A stretch of 49,682 nt of DNA. Origin: Thermoanaerobaculia bacterium. Lineage in GTDB: Bacteria > Acidobacteriota > Thermoanaerobaculia > Multivoradales > J023. Below, piece after piece: positions 1 to 8,020 of the stretch. The stretch is taken from assembly GCA_028066595.1 (NCBI GenBank), contig JALCBJ010000048.1, positions 1 to 49,682 on the forward strand, written 5' to 3'. Position numbers and translations under genes: made by a program. How positions within the stretch are numbered: position 1 is the stretch's first letter; every line of letters begins with the position of its first letter. The notes beneath the pieces were generated by a model. That model searched no databases and was not told where the DNA came from. It saw nothing but the letters and a program-made list of their open reading frames with translations.

Positions 1-2
1 CA

Positions 3-542
3 CTCCTAGCGCTCCCGCCGATAGGGTCTGGGCCCGGTCATGCGATCGATCAAGGCAATGAGCTGTTGCGTCTCGAGCCTGCCTGCAGAGTCGAGATTGA
101 CGGATCTGTCACCCTCACACCGACGCTGGTGAACGAATCTCCATCACACAAGGCAGTTCTGATGGGCATTCGACTCGGCAACGGCATCTCCTACCACCCC
201 AGCCTAACGGTCGAGATGGTCTCGAATGATCCCAGCGGAGCAGGCGTCGGCGCTGTTGACTTCGACTACTTCGGACCCATGGTCTCTGGAAGAGTCGATC
301 CGTGGATTCAGCCGCTGCCCGCGGGATCACGGTTCCGCTGGAGTATCGAGCTTCAGAAGTTCTACTCCTATGAGCTCGAGGCAAGACTGAGCGACTCCGA
401 GTTCCCGATCAAGATCTCGCTCCGACTCGAAGCCAGCGAAATCGAGGACATTGCCTACAGGCGTGACGCGTTCAAAGGCACGCTGCGGTCGGCGACGATC
501 ACGGTGCCTCGTGATTGCAAGGGCTCAATTGGAGAATCTTGA
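3..542 (+). CDS. Hypothetical protein, 5' end outside window
   Basis: The frame is open to the left edge. No in-frame ATG is present before a TTG at 66, so this is probably the 3' part (about 179 codons) of a gene that begins outside the window. The visible protein alternates short hydrophobic and polar stretches, as in a beta-sandwich. A segment around 319-345 (LPAGSRFRWSIEL) resembles the PGES-type edge strand of small extracellular beta-sandwich domains. No membrane segment, catalytic motif or cysteine cluster is visible. I do not recognise the family and assign no function. A TTG start at 66 giving 158 residues is possible but less likely because the coding-like frame continues upstream. 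The gap to the next gene (543-700) holds no clear terminator or promoter. Confidence 0.55.
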   Translation, partial: LLALPPIGSGPGHAIDQGNELLRLEPACRVEIDGSVTLTPTLVNESPSHKAVLMGIRLGNGISYHPSLTVEMVSNDPSGAGVGAVDFDYFGPMVSGRVDPWIQPLPAGSRFRWSIELQKFYSYELEARLSDSEFPIKISLRLEASEIEDIAYRRDAFKGTLRSATITVPRDCKGSIGES

Positions 543-700
543 GCAGGTTCCTGCGGACACTGCGTCTGGCAGAACGAGCGTTTCTGCGGCTCCATCCGCC
601 TAGAAACACCGGCCGACTTCGCCGAGAACTCTAGACGATCAAATGGACCAGTCCGGCCCGTAACGGGGCACCGCTGGTTGGTCTGGTGTACTTTTGTCCG

Positions 701-1999
701 ATGCTCGACAGGTTGTTCCGTCTCGAGGATCACGGCACCACTTGGGCTCGCGAGATGCGTGCCGGGCTGGCGACATTTCTGACGCTCTCCTACATTCTCT
801 TCGTCCATCCCCAGATCCTTGCCGAGGCTGGGTTACCGGCGGCCGACGTGTTGGTCGCCACGGCTCTGGCTTCGGCCTTGGCCTGTTTGGTCATGGGACT
901 CTGGGCGAATCTGCCGTTCGCGTTGGCTCCGGGTATGGGCCTCAACGCGTACTTCACTTACTCGGTCGTGGCAGGCATGGGTGTGTCTTGGCAGGTCGCG
1001 CTGGCTGCGGTCTTCGCCGAGGGCGTGCTCTTCCTGGGGCTATCTCTGGCCGGTTTTCGTTCCACTGTGTTGGCGGCCGTCCCGGCTCCGGTGCGCGCAG
1101 GAACCATGGCAGGGATCGGACTGTTCTTGGCGTTCATCGGCCTGCAGAATGCCGGATTGGTGGTGGATCATCCCGCGACTCTCGTGGAGCTCGGTTCTCT
1201 GGCCGAGCCGGCGACGCTGTTGGCGGCGGTAGGTGTGCTGGTGGGAGGCGCCTTGCTGGCACGAGGTGTTACGGGTGCGCTGCTTTGGGTGATCGTAGGC
1301 CTGGCCACCGTGGCCTGGGTCTTCGGTTTGGTACCGACGCCGGAGAGTGTCGTCGCATGGCCGCGGTTGCCTGCAGAGACGTTCCTCTCGCTCGATCTGT
1401 CCAAGCTCTTCGATGTCGCGCTACTGCCCGTGATCTTCGCCTTCTTGTTCGTCGACTTCTTCGACACCGCAGGCACCCTGATGGGTGTGGGACGGTTGGC
1501 GGGTCTCGAGGACGAAAACGGCCATCTACCTGGTAGCGAACGCGCCTTTGCCGCCGACGCCATCGGCACCACGGCCGGCGCGCTTCTCGGTACGTCGACC
1601 GTGACGACCTACATCGAGTCGGCCGCCGGAATCGAGGAAGGCGGGCGCACCGGCCTAACGGCGGTGACCGTCGCCGGCCTGTTCCTGGCGGCTCTGTTCT
1701 TCGCACCGGTCTTCGTCGCCGTGCCCGCGCTGGCGACCGCGCCGGTACTCGTGGTGGTGGGAGCGATGATGCTGCGCGGTGTCCAGGACGTCGACTGGAC
1801 GGACGTGGCTGAATCGATCCCGGCATTCCTGACGTTGGCCGTGATGCCGTTCACGTTCTCCATTGCCCACGGCATCGCCGCCGGGCTGGTGTCGTGGGCG
1901 CTGCTCCGTGTGGCCAAAGGCCAGCTTCGCGAGGTTGGGCTGTTGCGCGCATCCCTCGTGATCGCGGTGGTGGGATACTACGCGCTGGAGGCCCTGTGA
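701..1999 (+). CDS. NCS2/AzgA-family purine (guanine/hypoxanthine) permease
   Basis: Inner-membrane proton-coupled purine importer of the AzgA/PbuG branch of the NCS2 (nucleobase:cation symporter 2) family. It has 432 residues, normal for the branch, and about 12 hydrophobic segments fill the protein. Family hallmarks are the N-terminus LDRLFRLEDHGTT, the GMGLNAYFTY loop at about residues 78-87, FFDTAGTLMG near 252-261, and the TSTVTTYIESAAGIEEGGRTG block that follows. The ATG at 701 matches the usual AzgA start (MLDRLF); a GTG at 686 would add five residues with no family support. The following cysteine synthase gene begins 2 bp after the stop, so the two may be co-transcribed, although no metabolic link is obvious. 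The family assignment is firm. The exact purine transported cannot be read from the sequence. Confidence 0.93.
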   Translation: MLDRLFRLEDHGTTWAREMRAGLATFLTLSYILFVHPQILAEAGLPAADVLVATALASALACLVMGLWANLPFALAPGMGLNAYFTYSVVAGMGVSWQVALAAVFAEGVLFLGLSLAGFRSTVLAAVPAPVRAGTMAGIGLFLAFIGLQNAGLVVDHPATLVELGSLAEPATLLAAVGVLVGGALLARGVTGALLWVIVGLATVAWVFGLVPTPESVVAWPRLPAETFLSLDLSKLFDVALLPVIFAFLFVDFFDTAGTLMGVGRLAGLEDENGHLPGSERAFAADAIGTTAGALLGTSTVTTYIESAAGIEEGGRTGLTAVTVAGLFLAALFFAPVFVAVPALATAPVLVVVGAMMLRGVQDVDWTDVAESIPAFLTLAVMPFTFSIAHGIAAGLVSWALLRVAKGQLREVGLLRASLVIAVVGYYALEAL

Positions 2000-2001
2000 G
2001 C

Positions 2002-2944
2002 ATGGATGACGCTGTGGGCGACGTTCTCGATTCGGTGGGCAATACGCCGTTGGTCGAGTTGCGACGGGTGGTTCCGAAGGGGTCGGCTCGGGTAGTGGTG
2101 AAGCTCGAGAGCCACAATCCGACCGGCAGCATGAAGGACCGGATGGCTCGGGCTGTGGTGGATAGCGCCCTCGCGACGGCCGGCTGTCCAGCTCCGGGAG
2201 ATTGGTGGAGTACACGGGAGGTAGTACGGGAACTTCTCTGGCGTTTGCCTGTGCATGCCGTGGGGTACCGATCACCGTCGTCACGTCGGACGCGTTCAGC
2301 CAGGAGAAGCGGGATCACATGCGGGCGTTGGGTGCGGACGTCGTGGAGATCCCGAGCGAGACGGTCGCACGACTCGAGCGCTGATACAGGCCATGATCGC
2401 GAAGGCGACCGAGATCAGCGACGGCCCGGGCGCCTTCTTCGCGGATCAGTTCAACAATCCGGACGCCGCCTCGGGATACGGACCGCTGGCAGACGAGCTG
2501 CTGGAACAGACTGGCAGCGAGCTGGATGCTTTCGTCCAATCCGTGGGAACCGCGCAATGCCTCACCGGGATCGCCCGCGTACTGAGAGAACGGTGCCCGG
2601 GAGTACGTATCGTCGCGGTCGAGCCATCCGAGTCAGCAGTCCTTTCCGGTCGCGAAGCCGGTGCTCACAAGATCGAAGGAGTCGGTCCAGGTTTCGTGCC
2701 GCCTATGTGGCGCGACGATCTCGCGGACGAGGTGATCGGCGTGTCGACGGAGGACTCCGCGGCGATGGCTCGGCGCCTGGCGACGGAGGAGGCGCTGTTC
2801 GCTGGAACTTCCTCGGGGTCTAACGTCGTTGCCGCGCTTCGGGTAGCCGAGCGTCTCGGGTCGGGCCGTACGGTGGCGACCCTGTTGTGTGACTCTGGCC
2901 TGAAGTACCTGTCGACACCGCTCTATTCGTCGGCGTCCGTCTGA
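2002..2944 (+). pseudogene. PLP-dependent cysteine synthase-family gene, two apparent frameshifts
   Basis: O-acetylserine sulfhydrylase / cystathionine beta-synthase fold (fold-type II PLP enzyme). The start at 2002 gives DSVGNTPLVEL and then NPTGSMKDRMA with the PLP lysine. Near 2196-2198 the homology moves to another frame (LVEYTGGSTGTSLAFAC, the asparagine-loop region). Near 2363-2364 it moves again (ALIQAMIAKA onward) and stays to the stop, including the GTSSGSN segment near the C-terminus. Each shift equals loss of one base, and adding one G at each point restores an uninterrupted protein of about 314 residues, the normal family length. All conserved blocks are otherwise intact, so sequencing or assembly error is as likely as a true pseudogene. 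If functional it would make cysteine from O-acetyl- or O-phosphoserine, or act as a related beta-replacement enzyme. Confidence 0.85.
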
Positions 2945-2962
2945 TCGCATCGAGCATCGGCC

Positions 2963-2999
2963 TACGAAGATCTTCGTTGACATTACGAAACCCTTCGTA
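2963..2999. promoter_or_regulatory. Two tandem BlaI-type operator sites
   Basis: Two 16-bp sites of the same form, TACGAA-N4-TTCGTW, lie at 2963-2978 (TACGAAGATCTTCGTT; its inner 14 bp are a perfect palindrome) and 2984-2999 (TACGAAACCCTTCGTA, perfect 6-bp arms). They repeat with a 21-bp period, two helical turns, so two repressor dimers would sit on the same DNA face. The second site lies between the -35 and -10 elements of the promoter of the BlaI-family gene just downstream. BlaI/MecI repressors bind short dyads of this kind, so autoregulation is a well-founded inference. The recognition sequence differs from the classical TACA/TGTA boxes. Confidence 0.8.
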
Positions 3000-3004
3000 C
3001 TAAT
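2977..3004 (+). promoter_or_regulatory. Sigma-70-type promoter of the BlaI-M56 operon
   Basis: A perfect -35 box TTGACA (2977-2982) is followed after 16 bp by ACTAAT (2999-3004), with TAATCT at 18 bp as an alternative -10. The spacer is filled by the second BlaI-type operator. Transcription would begin near 3011, leaving a leader of about 40 nt before the ATG at 3051. Confidence 0.65.
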
Positions 3005-3050
3005 CTGCGTAGACACACGGGAACGCCACCGAAGAGGTCGATAGATCAAG

Positions 3051-3491
3051 ATGATGAAGAAACCACCGACTCCCCGTCCGACCGACGCCGAGCTCAATAT
3101 CCTTCGTGTGCTCTGGCATCGTGGTGACAGCACCGTGCGCGAGGTCCAGGAAGAGCTGGAGAAGGTCGCTCCTACGGGCTACACCACTGTTCTCAAGCTG
3201 CTCCAGATCATGACCGACAAAGGGCTGGTGGCCCGCGACGAGAGCCACCGGGCCCACGTCTATCGCTCCGCCGACGCCCAACAAACCATACAGCGTGGCC
3301 TGGTTGCCGACCTGCTCGATCGTGCTTTCGGTGGTTCGGCTCATCAACTCGTGCAGCACGCCCTCGCGAGCCGTCCGGCCTCACGTGACGAGCTGGCGGA
3401 GATCCGCAAGCTTCTCGATGCGATGGAGGTCGGCGGAGCAGGAGACACGGCCTCCGAGACATCGAACGAAACGTCAGGAGACGACCGATGA
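3051..3491 (+). CDS. BlaI/MecI/CopY-family transcriptional repressor
   Basis: Winged-helix repressor of 146 residues. The N-terminal DNA-binding domain (about 10-80) has the family signature PTDAELNILRVLWHRG, then VREVQEEL, and GYTTVLKLLQIMTDKGLV as recognition helix and wing. The C-terminal third (LVADLLDRAFGGSAHQLVQHAL) is the helical dimerisation region that, in classical BlaI, is cleaved when the partner BlaR1 senses a signal. The start may be either of two adjacent ATGs (3051 or 3054). The stop overlaps the start of the M56 peptidase gene by 4 bp (ATGA), so the pair is translationally coupled. Two dyads in the promoter predict autorepression. The inducer is unlikely to be a beta-lactam because the partner lacks a penicillin-binding sensor domain. 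Confidence 0.93.
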   Translation: MMKKPPTPRPTDAELNILRVLWHRGDSTVREVQEELEKVAPTGYTTVLKLLQIMTDKGLVARDESHRAHVYRSADAQQTIQRGLVADLLDRAFGGSAHQLVQHALASRPASRDELAEIRKLLDAMEVGGAGDTASETSNETSGDDR

Positions 3492-6121
3492 ACCTTCCCG
3501 ACCTGACTCTCTTCTCTCTGCCCGTGGCTCGAGCGCTGGTCCACTTCCTGTGGCAGGGTGCGCTGGTCGCACTGCTGACGGGCGCCGTTCTGGCCTGTAT
3601 GCGGAGAGCCCGCCCGGGATCGCGCTACGCCGTGGCGCTCGGGGGGCTCCTGCTGATGGCAGCGATGCCGTGGATGACCCTGACGATGCTGCCAGCGGCC
3701 AGCTCGGCCGAAGCCCGTCCCGCTACGGTTTCCGGTGTTTCGGGCGACTTCGCTCCAATCTTGCCGCTGGCAGACCACCCGACCCTTTCGTCCGCGGCGG
3801 CACCCGCGAGCCTCATGTCGAGCTGGGACGGATCGGCTCTGCTCTCATGGATCGAGGCGGTGATCCTGGCACGACCAGCGATGTTGGTCGCCATCTGGGC
3901 GGTAGGTGTGCTCTTGCTGCTGACGATCCACCTCGGCGGCCTGCTGCGGCTTCGCGCAGTTCTGAGAGATGCCATGCCGGCGCCTTCGGACTGGCAGGCC
4001 TGTCTCGATCACCTGGCGCGCTCTGTCGGTACCCGCCGCATAGTCGAGCTGCGGCAATCGAGCGGCGTCGATATGCCGATGGTGTCCGGTTGGCTACGGC
4101 CTGTGATCGTGGTGCCAGCTTCGGCTTTCTTCGGTCTCGCACCGGAGCAGCTGGAAGCCGTGCTCAGTCACGAGCTGGCCCACGTGCGTCGCCAGGATTT
4201 CCTGGTGAATCTCTTCCAGGTGGCCATGGAGACGGTGTTCTTCTATCACCCAGCCGTCTGGTGGCTGTCCCGGCGGGTCCGGATCGAGCGCGAGCACTGT
4301 TGCGACGACTTGGCCGTCGGTCTGTTCGATGCTCCAGTCTACGTCCGGGCTCTTGCCGCGCTCGAGGGGATGCGCAGCACCTCCGTCACTCCGAGCTTTG
4401 CACTCGGTGCCGACGGCGGATCGCTGCTGGCGCGCGTTCGCCGGTTGGCGGAGCAGGACACCGTTCAGCGAAGCGACCGCCCTAGCCTGGCGAGCCGGAT
4501 GTTCGGTACGACGCTGGCTGCGGTCCTCGCTGCGGGACTTGCCGCGGCTGGCGTCTACTGGACCGATACTGGAACGGCGGTTGCTCAGCCTGCGGCCGAA
4601 CCGACCGCAGAGACGGACGATTCGGATGCCGACAACGCCTGCCTGGCATGTGATGAGGGGGCAGGAGGCTGGAGCGAGAGCGACGACTGGGGTGGGAACC
4701 CCCACTGGGGAGAGCGTGAGGATCGGAGCGAGAGCGACGACCGGGGCGAGGACGCCGATTGGGGAGAGAGCGAGGATCGGAGCGAGAGCGCCGACTGGGG
4801 CGAGAACAGCGGTTGGGACGCGGACGACGACGACTGGCACGATCGCGACTGGGTGGACGAAGGCGCTCGCGAGCTCCGTTCTGCCGCCGCCGGCACGCAG
4901 TGGTCGAACCTGGATGACGAGACCTTCCGGCAGTTGGCGCGTTGGGGTTTCGACGAGCGGCTCTTCGCGGTGCTCGAAAGCGCAGGGATGGCGGCCTCCT
5001 CGGAGCAGCTGGAGCGTCTTGCTCGCTACGGTATCGACGAAGATCTGATCTCGGCCGTCGAACGGGCCGGCCTACCAGCGGACTTCGAGATCTTGGCAAA
5101 GCTCGCGCGCCATGGCGTCGACGGTGAGGATTTGCTCGCGTATCAACGCGCGGGCGTCTCGAACGGTGAAGACGTCCTTCGACTGGCGCGCTACGGCCTG
5201 GACGGTGACGACATCGCCGAGCTGAAGATAGCCGGATACCCGAACCTGTCGGTGGAACAGTTACTGGAGCTGGCCCGCCACGGACTGGATGGCGACGACG
5301 TGTCCGAGTTCGCTGCCTCAGGCCACTCCGGCCTGTCGGTGGATCAGCTGGTGACGCTGGCCCGCCATGGTCTGGACGGCGACGACATCGGCGAGTTCGC
5401 AGCCGCAGGCTATTCGGACCTATCGGTCGATGAGCTCGTCCGGTTGGCCCGCCACGGCGTCGACGGCGACGACATCGAAGAGCTGAGGCGCAGCGGCCAC
5501 AGCGGGCTGTCGGTGGACGATGTCATCGAGCTCGCTCGACACGGAGTGGATGGCGATGACATCGCCGGACTGACCGCGGCAGGTCTCACCGAGCTCAGCC
5601 TCGACCAGATCCGCGACCTGGCCCGTCACGGTGTCGATGGTGACGATGTGATGGAGCTGCGTGAGGCGGGCCTCGAGGGGTTGACGCTGGACGAGATTCT
5701 CGATCTGGCTCGGCACGGAATAGACGGCGACGACGTCGCCGAGCTGAACCGCGCAGGACTCACCGGGCTCAGCCTCGACCAGATCGGCGACCTGGCCCGC
5801 CACGGTGTCGATGGTGACGATGTGATGGAGCTGCGCGAGGCGGGGCTCGAAGGGCTGGCGCTGGACGAGATTCTCGACCTGGCTCGGCACGGCGTGGACG
5901 GCGACGACGTAGAGGAGCTGCGCCGAGGCGGGCTGACCGACCTGTCCGTCGATCAGATTCTGCGCTTGGCGCGCTACGGAATCGACGCCGACGATCTCGA
6001 AGAGGTACGCGCCGCGGGATATGACGTGACCTACGACGAAGTCATGCGCCTCGCCCGGTCCGGACGCTTGTGGCATCTGGACGACGACGATGACCACGAC
6101 GACGACGGCTGGAGCCGCTGA
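3488..6121 (+). CDS. M56 (BlaR1/MecR1-like) membrane metallopeptidase with 13 C-terminal ~29-residue repeats
   Basis: Likely signal-transducing zinc protease, 877 residues. Transmembrane segments are at about 14-36, 47-70, 124-152 and 338-360. The cytosolic zinc site is HELAH at 228-232, with the third ligand in EREHCCDD (about 267-274), all as in active M56 enzymes. After the last membrane segment classical BlaR1 has a penicillin-binding domain; here there is none. Instead residues ~390-470 form an acidic Trp/Gly/Ser-rich linker with an 18-residue duplication. Residues 483-854 hold 13 repeats of the form LARHGVDGDDVxELRxAGLxGLSxDQI. A His/Asp-rich tail (LDDDDDHDDDG) ends the protein. The inferred role is that the outer repeat array senses an envelope ligand or partner and the protease then inactivates the coupled BlaI repressor. 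The gene overlaps blaI by 4 bp, and the next gene encodes a secreted protein with the same repeat. Confidence 0.88.
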   Translation: MNLPDLTLFSLPVARALVHFLWQGALVALLTGAVLACMRRARPGSRYAVALGGLLLMAAMPWMTLTMLPAASSAEARPATVSGVSGDFAPILPLADHPTLSSAAAPASLMSSWDGSALLSWIEAVILARPAMLVAIWAVGVLLLLTIHLGGLLRLRAVLRDAMPAPSDWQACLDHLARSVGTRRIVELRQSSGVDMPMVSGWLRPVIVVPASAFFGLAPEQLEAVLSHELAHVRRQDFLVNLFQVAMETVFFYHPAVWWLSRRVRIEREHCCDDLAVGLFDAPVYVRALAALEGMRSTSVTPSFALGADGGSLLARVRRLAEQDTVQRSDRPSLASRMFGTTLAAVLAAGLAAAGVYWTDTGTAVAQPAAEPTAETDDSDADNACLACDEGAGGWSESDDWGGNPHWGEREDRSESDDRGEDADWGESEDRSESADWGENSGWDADDDDWHDRDWVDEGARELRSAAAGTQWSNLDDETFRQLARWGFDERLFAVLESAGMAASSEQLERLARYGIDEDLISAVERAGLPADFEILAKLARHGVDGEDLLAYQRAGVSNGEDVLRLARYGLDGDDIAELKIAGYPNLSVEQLLELARHGLDGDDVSEFAASGHSGLSVDQLVTLARHGLDGDDIGEFAAAGYSDLSVDELVRLARHGVDGDDIEELRRSGHSGLSVDDVIELARHGVDGDDIAGLTAAGLTELSLDQIRDLARHGVDGDDVMELREAGLEGLTLDEILDLARHGIDGDDVAELNRAGLTGLSLDQIGDLARHGVDGDDVMELREAGLEGLALDEILDLARHGVDGDDVEELRRGGLTDLSVDQILRLARYGIDADDLEEVRAAGYDVTYDEVMRLARSGRLWHLDDDDDHDDDGWSR
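4706..4813 (+). repeat. 54-bp tandem duplication in the acidic linker of the M56 protein
   Basis: Two copies of an 18-codon unit begin at 4706 and 4760 (WGEREDRSESDD... and WGESEDRSESAD...). The DNA core GAGGATCGGAGCGAGAGCG is shared exactly by both. The region encodes a strongly acidic, Trp- and Ser-rich linker between the last membrane helix and the repeat array. Confidence 0.7.
4934..6049 (+). repeat. 13 tandem ~87-bp coding repeats (LARHGVDGDD family)
   Basis: The repeat lengths are 28, 28, 27, nine of 29, and 28 codons, followed by a partial unit (LARSG). The consensus is LARHGVDGDDVxELRxAGLxGLSxDQIxD. Divergent first copies and near-identical central copies indicate expansion in the middle of the array. 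Units 9 and 11 differ at very few residues, and a two-unit, 174-bp block (about 5590 and 5764) is nearly identical at the DNA level. The units are protein repeats in one frame, not a CRISPR or an intergenic satellite. Confidence 0.88.
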
Positions 6122-6131
6122 GGATCGACCG

Positions 6132-7100
6132 ATGAAGACCTTCCCCACACGAAGCATCTCCGCGCAGCCTTCTGCTTTCTCGCGCAACGTATTTTTCGGC
6201 GTCTTCGCGCTGTGCACCGCGGTGTTCTGTCTGAGCCAGAATCTCGGTGCCGAACCTGCGGTATCCACAGCGTCTGATGCCATCGAAGGGGCGGTGAAGA
6301 CCGGTGTGGACGGTGATCGGGTTTGGATCGACCTACGCTCGGGCAGCCGTCACCATTTCGGCACCACGCTGCCGCGCCGCGCTGTCCGAGAGCTACCTGG
6401 AAAGGGGCTCGAGATCCGGCGTCAGGCCGGCACGGTTCGTATAGATGCGCCGCTTGGCGAGCGCGGACGATTCAAGTTCGTTGCGGATCCCGAATATCGA
6501 CAAGCGCTGACCGACCGGGGCCTGCTTTCCGGAACCACCTCGGTCGAGCAGCTCTTCGAGCTGGCGATGATCGACGTCACCCTCGATTTCATCGACGATC
6601 TCGCGGCCCTTGGCTACCGTGAAGATCTGCGGCGCCTGGTGGAAATGCGGATTCACGAAGTGAGCGCCACGTACGTTCGCGAGCTGCAGGGGGTGGGGCT
6701 CTCCGGACTCCCTTCGCAGCGGCTGGTAGAGATGCGAATCCACGGTGTCGAGGCGGATGACGTCGCAGAGTGGAGGCGCCTCGGACTGGGCGAGCTGCCA
6801 CCGCAGCGGCTCGTCGAGATGGCGATCCACGGTGTCACGCCCGACTATGTGAGTTCGCTGCGCGAGCTCGGTGTCGATGGCCTCACCGCGGGCCGGTTGG
6901 TAGAGATGCGGATTCACGGTGTCGATGCAAGTTTCGTTCGCGACATGATCGGTTTGGGTTACGACAACGTTCCGGTCCATCGCTGGGCGGAAATGCGGAT
7001 CCACGGCGTCGATGGCGACTTCGTGCGGAAGCTGGCGAAGCGAGGAGAGACCGGACTCAGCGTCGGGCAGCTGATCGAACGACGCATTCACGGCGGCTAA
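6132..7100 (+). CDS. Secreted protein with ~7 HGV repeats related to those of the M56 sensor
   Basis: A protein of 322 residues starting at the ATG at 6132, which has a GAGG ribosome-binding site 8 nt upstream overlapping the stop of the M56 gene. An N-terminal hydrophobic segment (VFFGVFALCTAVFCLS) ending near LGAEPA looks like a signal peptide. Residues ~45-120 form a small domain with WIDLRSGSRHHFGTTLP. From about 135 to the end come seven ~29-residue units of the form LVEMRIHGVxxDFVRELRxLGLxxLPxQR. The HGV...DDV...L..GL spacing and unit length equal those of the preceding M56 protein, so the two arrays are homologous. A role as ligand, co-sensor or antagonist of the M56 sensor is inference. 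I know of similar HGV repeats in other M56-associated proteins but no assigned biochemical function. Confidence 0.82.
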   Translation: MKTFPTRSISAQPSAFSRNVFFGVFALCTAVFCLSQNLGAEPAVSTASDAIEGAVKTGVDGDRVWIDLRSGSRHHFGTTLPRRAVRELPGKGLEIRRQAGTVRIDAPLGERGRFKFVADPEYRQALTDRGLLSGTTSVEQLFELAMIDVTLDFIDDLAALGYREDLRRLVEMRIHEVSATYVRELQGVGLSGLPSQRLVEMRIHGVEADDVAEWRRLGLGELPPQRLVEMAIHGVTPDYVSSLRELGVDGLTAGRLVEMRIHGVDASFVRDMIGLGYDNVPVHRWAEMRIHGVDGDFVRKLAKRGETGLSVGQLIERRIHGG

Positions 7101-7107
7101 GGCTGCA

Positions 7108-7179
7108 CCCGGCGGCCGGGCACCATGCCGTAGCCATCGACTTCTCCGGCTCGATCGAATCTGTCGGCGGTTTCCGCCG
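7108..7179 (+). terminator. Two GC-rich hairpins between the repeat protein and the next gene
   Basis: CCCGG-CGG-CCGGG at 7108-7120 and CGGCGG-TTT-CCGCCG at 7165-7179 are perfect short stems in the 121-bp gap. Neither has a clear downstream T-run, so attenuation or partial termination is only a possibility. Confidence 0.3.
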
Positions 7180-7221
7180 TAGTACCTTGAAGGGTTGATT
7201 CGAACGGAAGGAGGAGAACGA

Positions 7222-8016
7222 GTGAAGCGTCGAAACCGAGTGGTCATTTCGTGGGTCGGGCTCTACAGGTCCGTTCGTGTCGCAACGCTTTGTCTCCCTC
7301 TAGCAGCGCTCGCCGCCGCGCCGTGCACGGCCGACATTCTGGTTACGAAGGATGGTCGGCAGATCGAGACGAAGGGCTTCTGGGAGGTGAAGGGACGGCA
7401 GGTGATCTTCACCGCGAAGTCGGGAGTGCTGTCGTCCGTGCGCCTGTCGGAGATCGATCTGGAGGCCAGTGAGCTGGCGACGAATCCGCCGCCTCCACCT
7501 CCTGCAGCCCTGGAAGAGGCTCCCGAGAAGCCGTCGCTCGGCTCCCTGGCAGGACGAGATCGCCCAGAGCCGGTGATGGTACTCACGAACGAAGACATCG
7601 GGCAGGCCGATGTGGAAGCCATGGAGGACTTCGCGAGCGCCTTCGGCGGAGCCCTGATGGAGCTTCAGCGTGCCCTCGCGCACGGTTTCGCCGAGATGTC
7701 CGACGATCCAGAAGCGGCGAAAGAGGAAATCGATCGGCAGCTCGAATCGCAACAGCAGGAGCTGGAACAGGGTCTCGAAGACTTCGGCAAGGCCTTCGAG
7801 GAGATGTTGGTGGCCGTCGCGGCGGTGACGGAACGTTATCCCGAGCTGCAGGAACTGAATCCGGATGACCCGGAATCGGTGCGACAGAATGCAGGCTCGA
7901 TCCGCGCCGCCGCCGCTGACCTACGTGCCGCCGCGCAGCAGGCGGAGTCCCCGGAGGCGCGGGAAATGCTCAACGACGCCGCCGCGCAGATGGAGGCGAA
8001 GCTGGCCGGATCGTGA
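7222..8016 (+). CDS. Secreted protein, SH3-like N-terminal region and helical C-terminus
   Basis: The start is the GTG at 7222, preceded by an excellent AAGGAGGAG ribosome-binding site at 7208-7216; the protein has 264 residues. An N-terminal signal peptide (LCLPLAALAAAPCTA) is followed by a short beta-rich domain, ILVTKDGRQIETKGFWEVKGRQVIFTAKSGVLSSVRLSEID. This resembles the small domains found in many secreted acidobacterial and proteobacterial proteins that begin with a DG.xi.t.g....g..v.f...g....v...ei pattern. A proline run (about residues 95-101) separates it from an acidic helical region rich in Gln/Glu, probably a coiled coil, ending in AAAQMEAKLAGS. It follows the repeat protein on the same strand after 121 bp and may belong to the same operon. 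No enzymatic motif is visible and the function is unknown. Confidence 0.75.
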   Translation: MKRRNRVVISWVGLYRSVRVATLCLPLAALAAAPCTADILVTKDGRQIETKGFWEVKGRQVIFTAKSGVLSSVRLSEIDLEASELATNPPPPPPAALEEAPEKPSLGSLAGRDRPEPVMVLTNEDIGQADVEAMEDFASAFGGALMELQRALAHGFAEMSDDPEAAKEEIDRQLESQQQELEQGLEDFGKAFEEMLVAVAAVTERYPELQELNPDDPESVRQNAGSIRAAAADLRAAAQQAESPEAREMLNDAAAQMEAKLAGS

Positions 8017-8020
8017 AGGG

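Noticed and set aside
4934..6049. Regular ~87-bp repeats considered as CRISPR or satellite DNA
   Set aside because: Units are contiguous with no spacers, in one frame, and encode a conserved protein repeat.
5420..6283. Long minus-strand open frame (about 287 codons) opposite the repeat array
   Set aside because: It mirrors the highly biased codons of the plus-strand repeats; the protein would be low-complexity and the plus strand has clear M56 homology.
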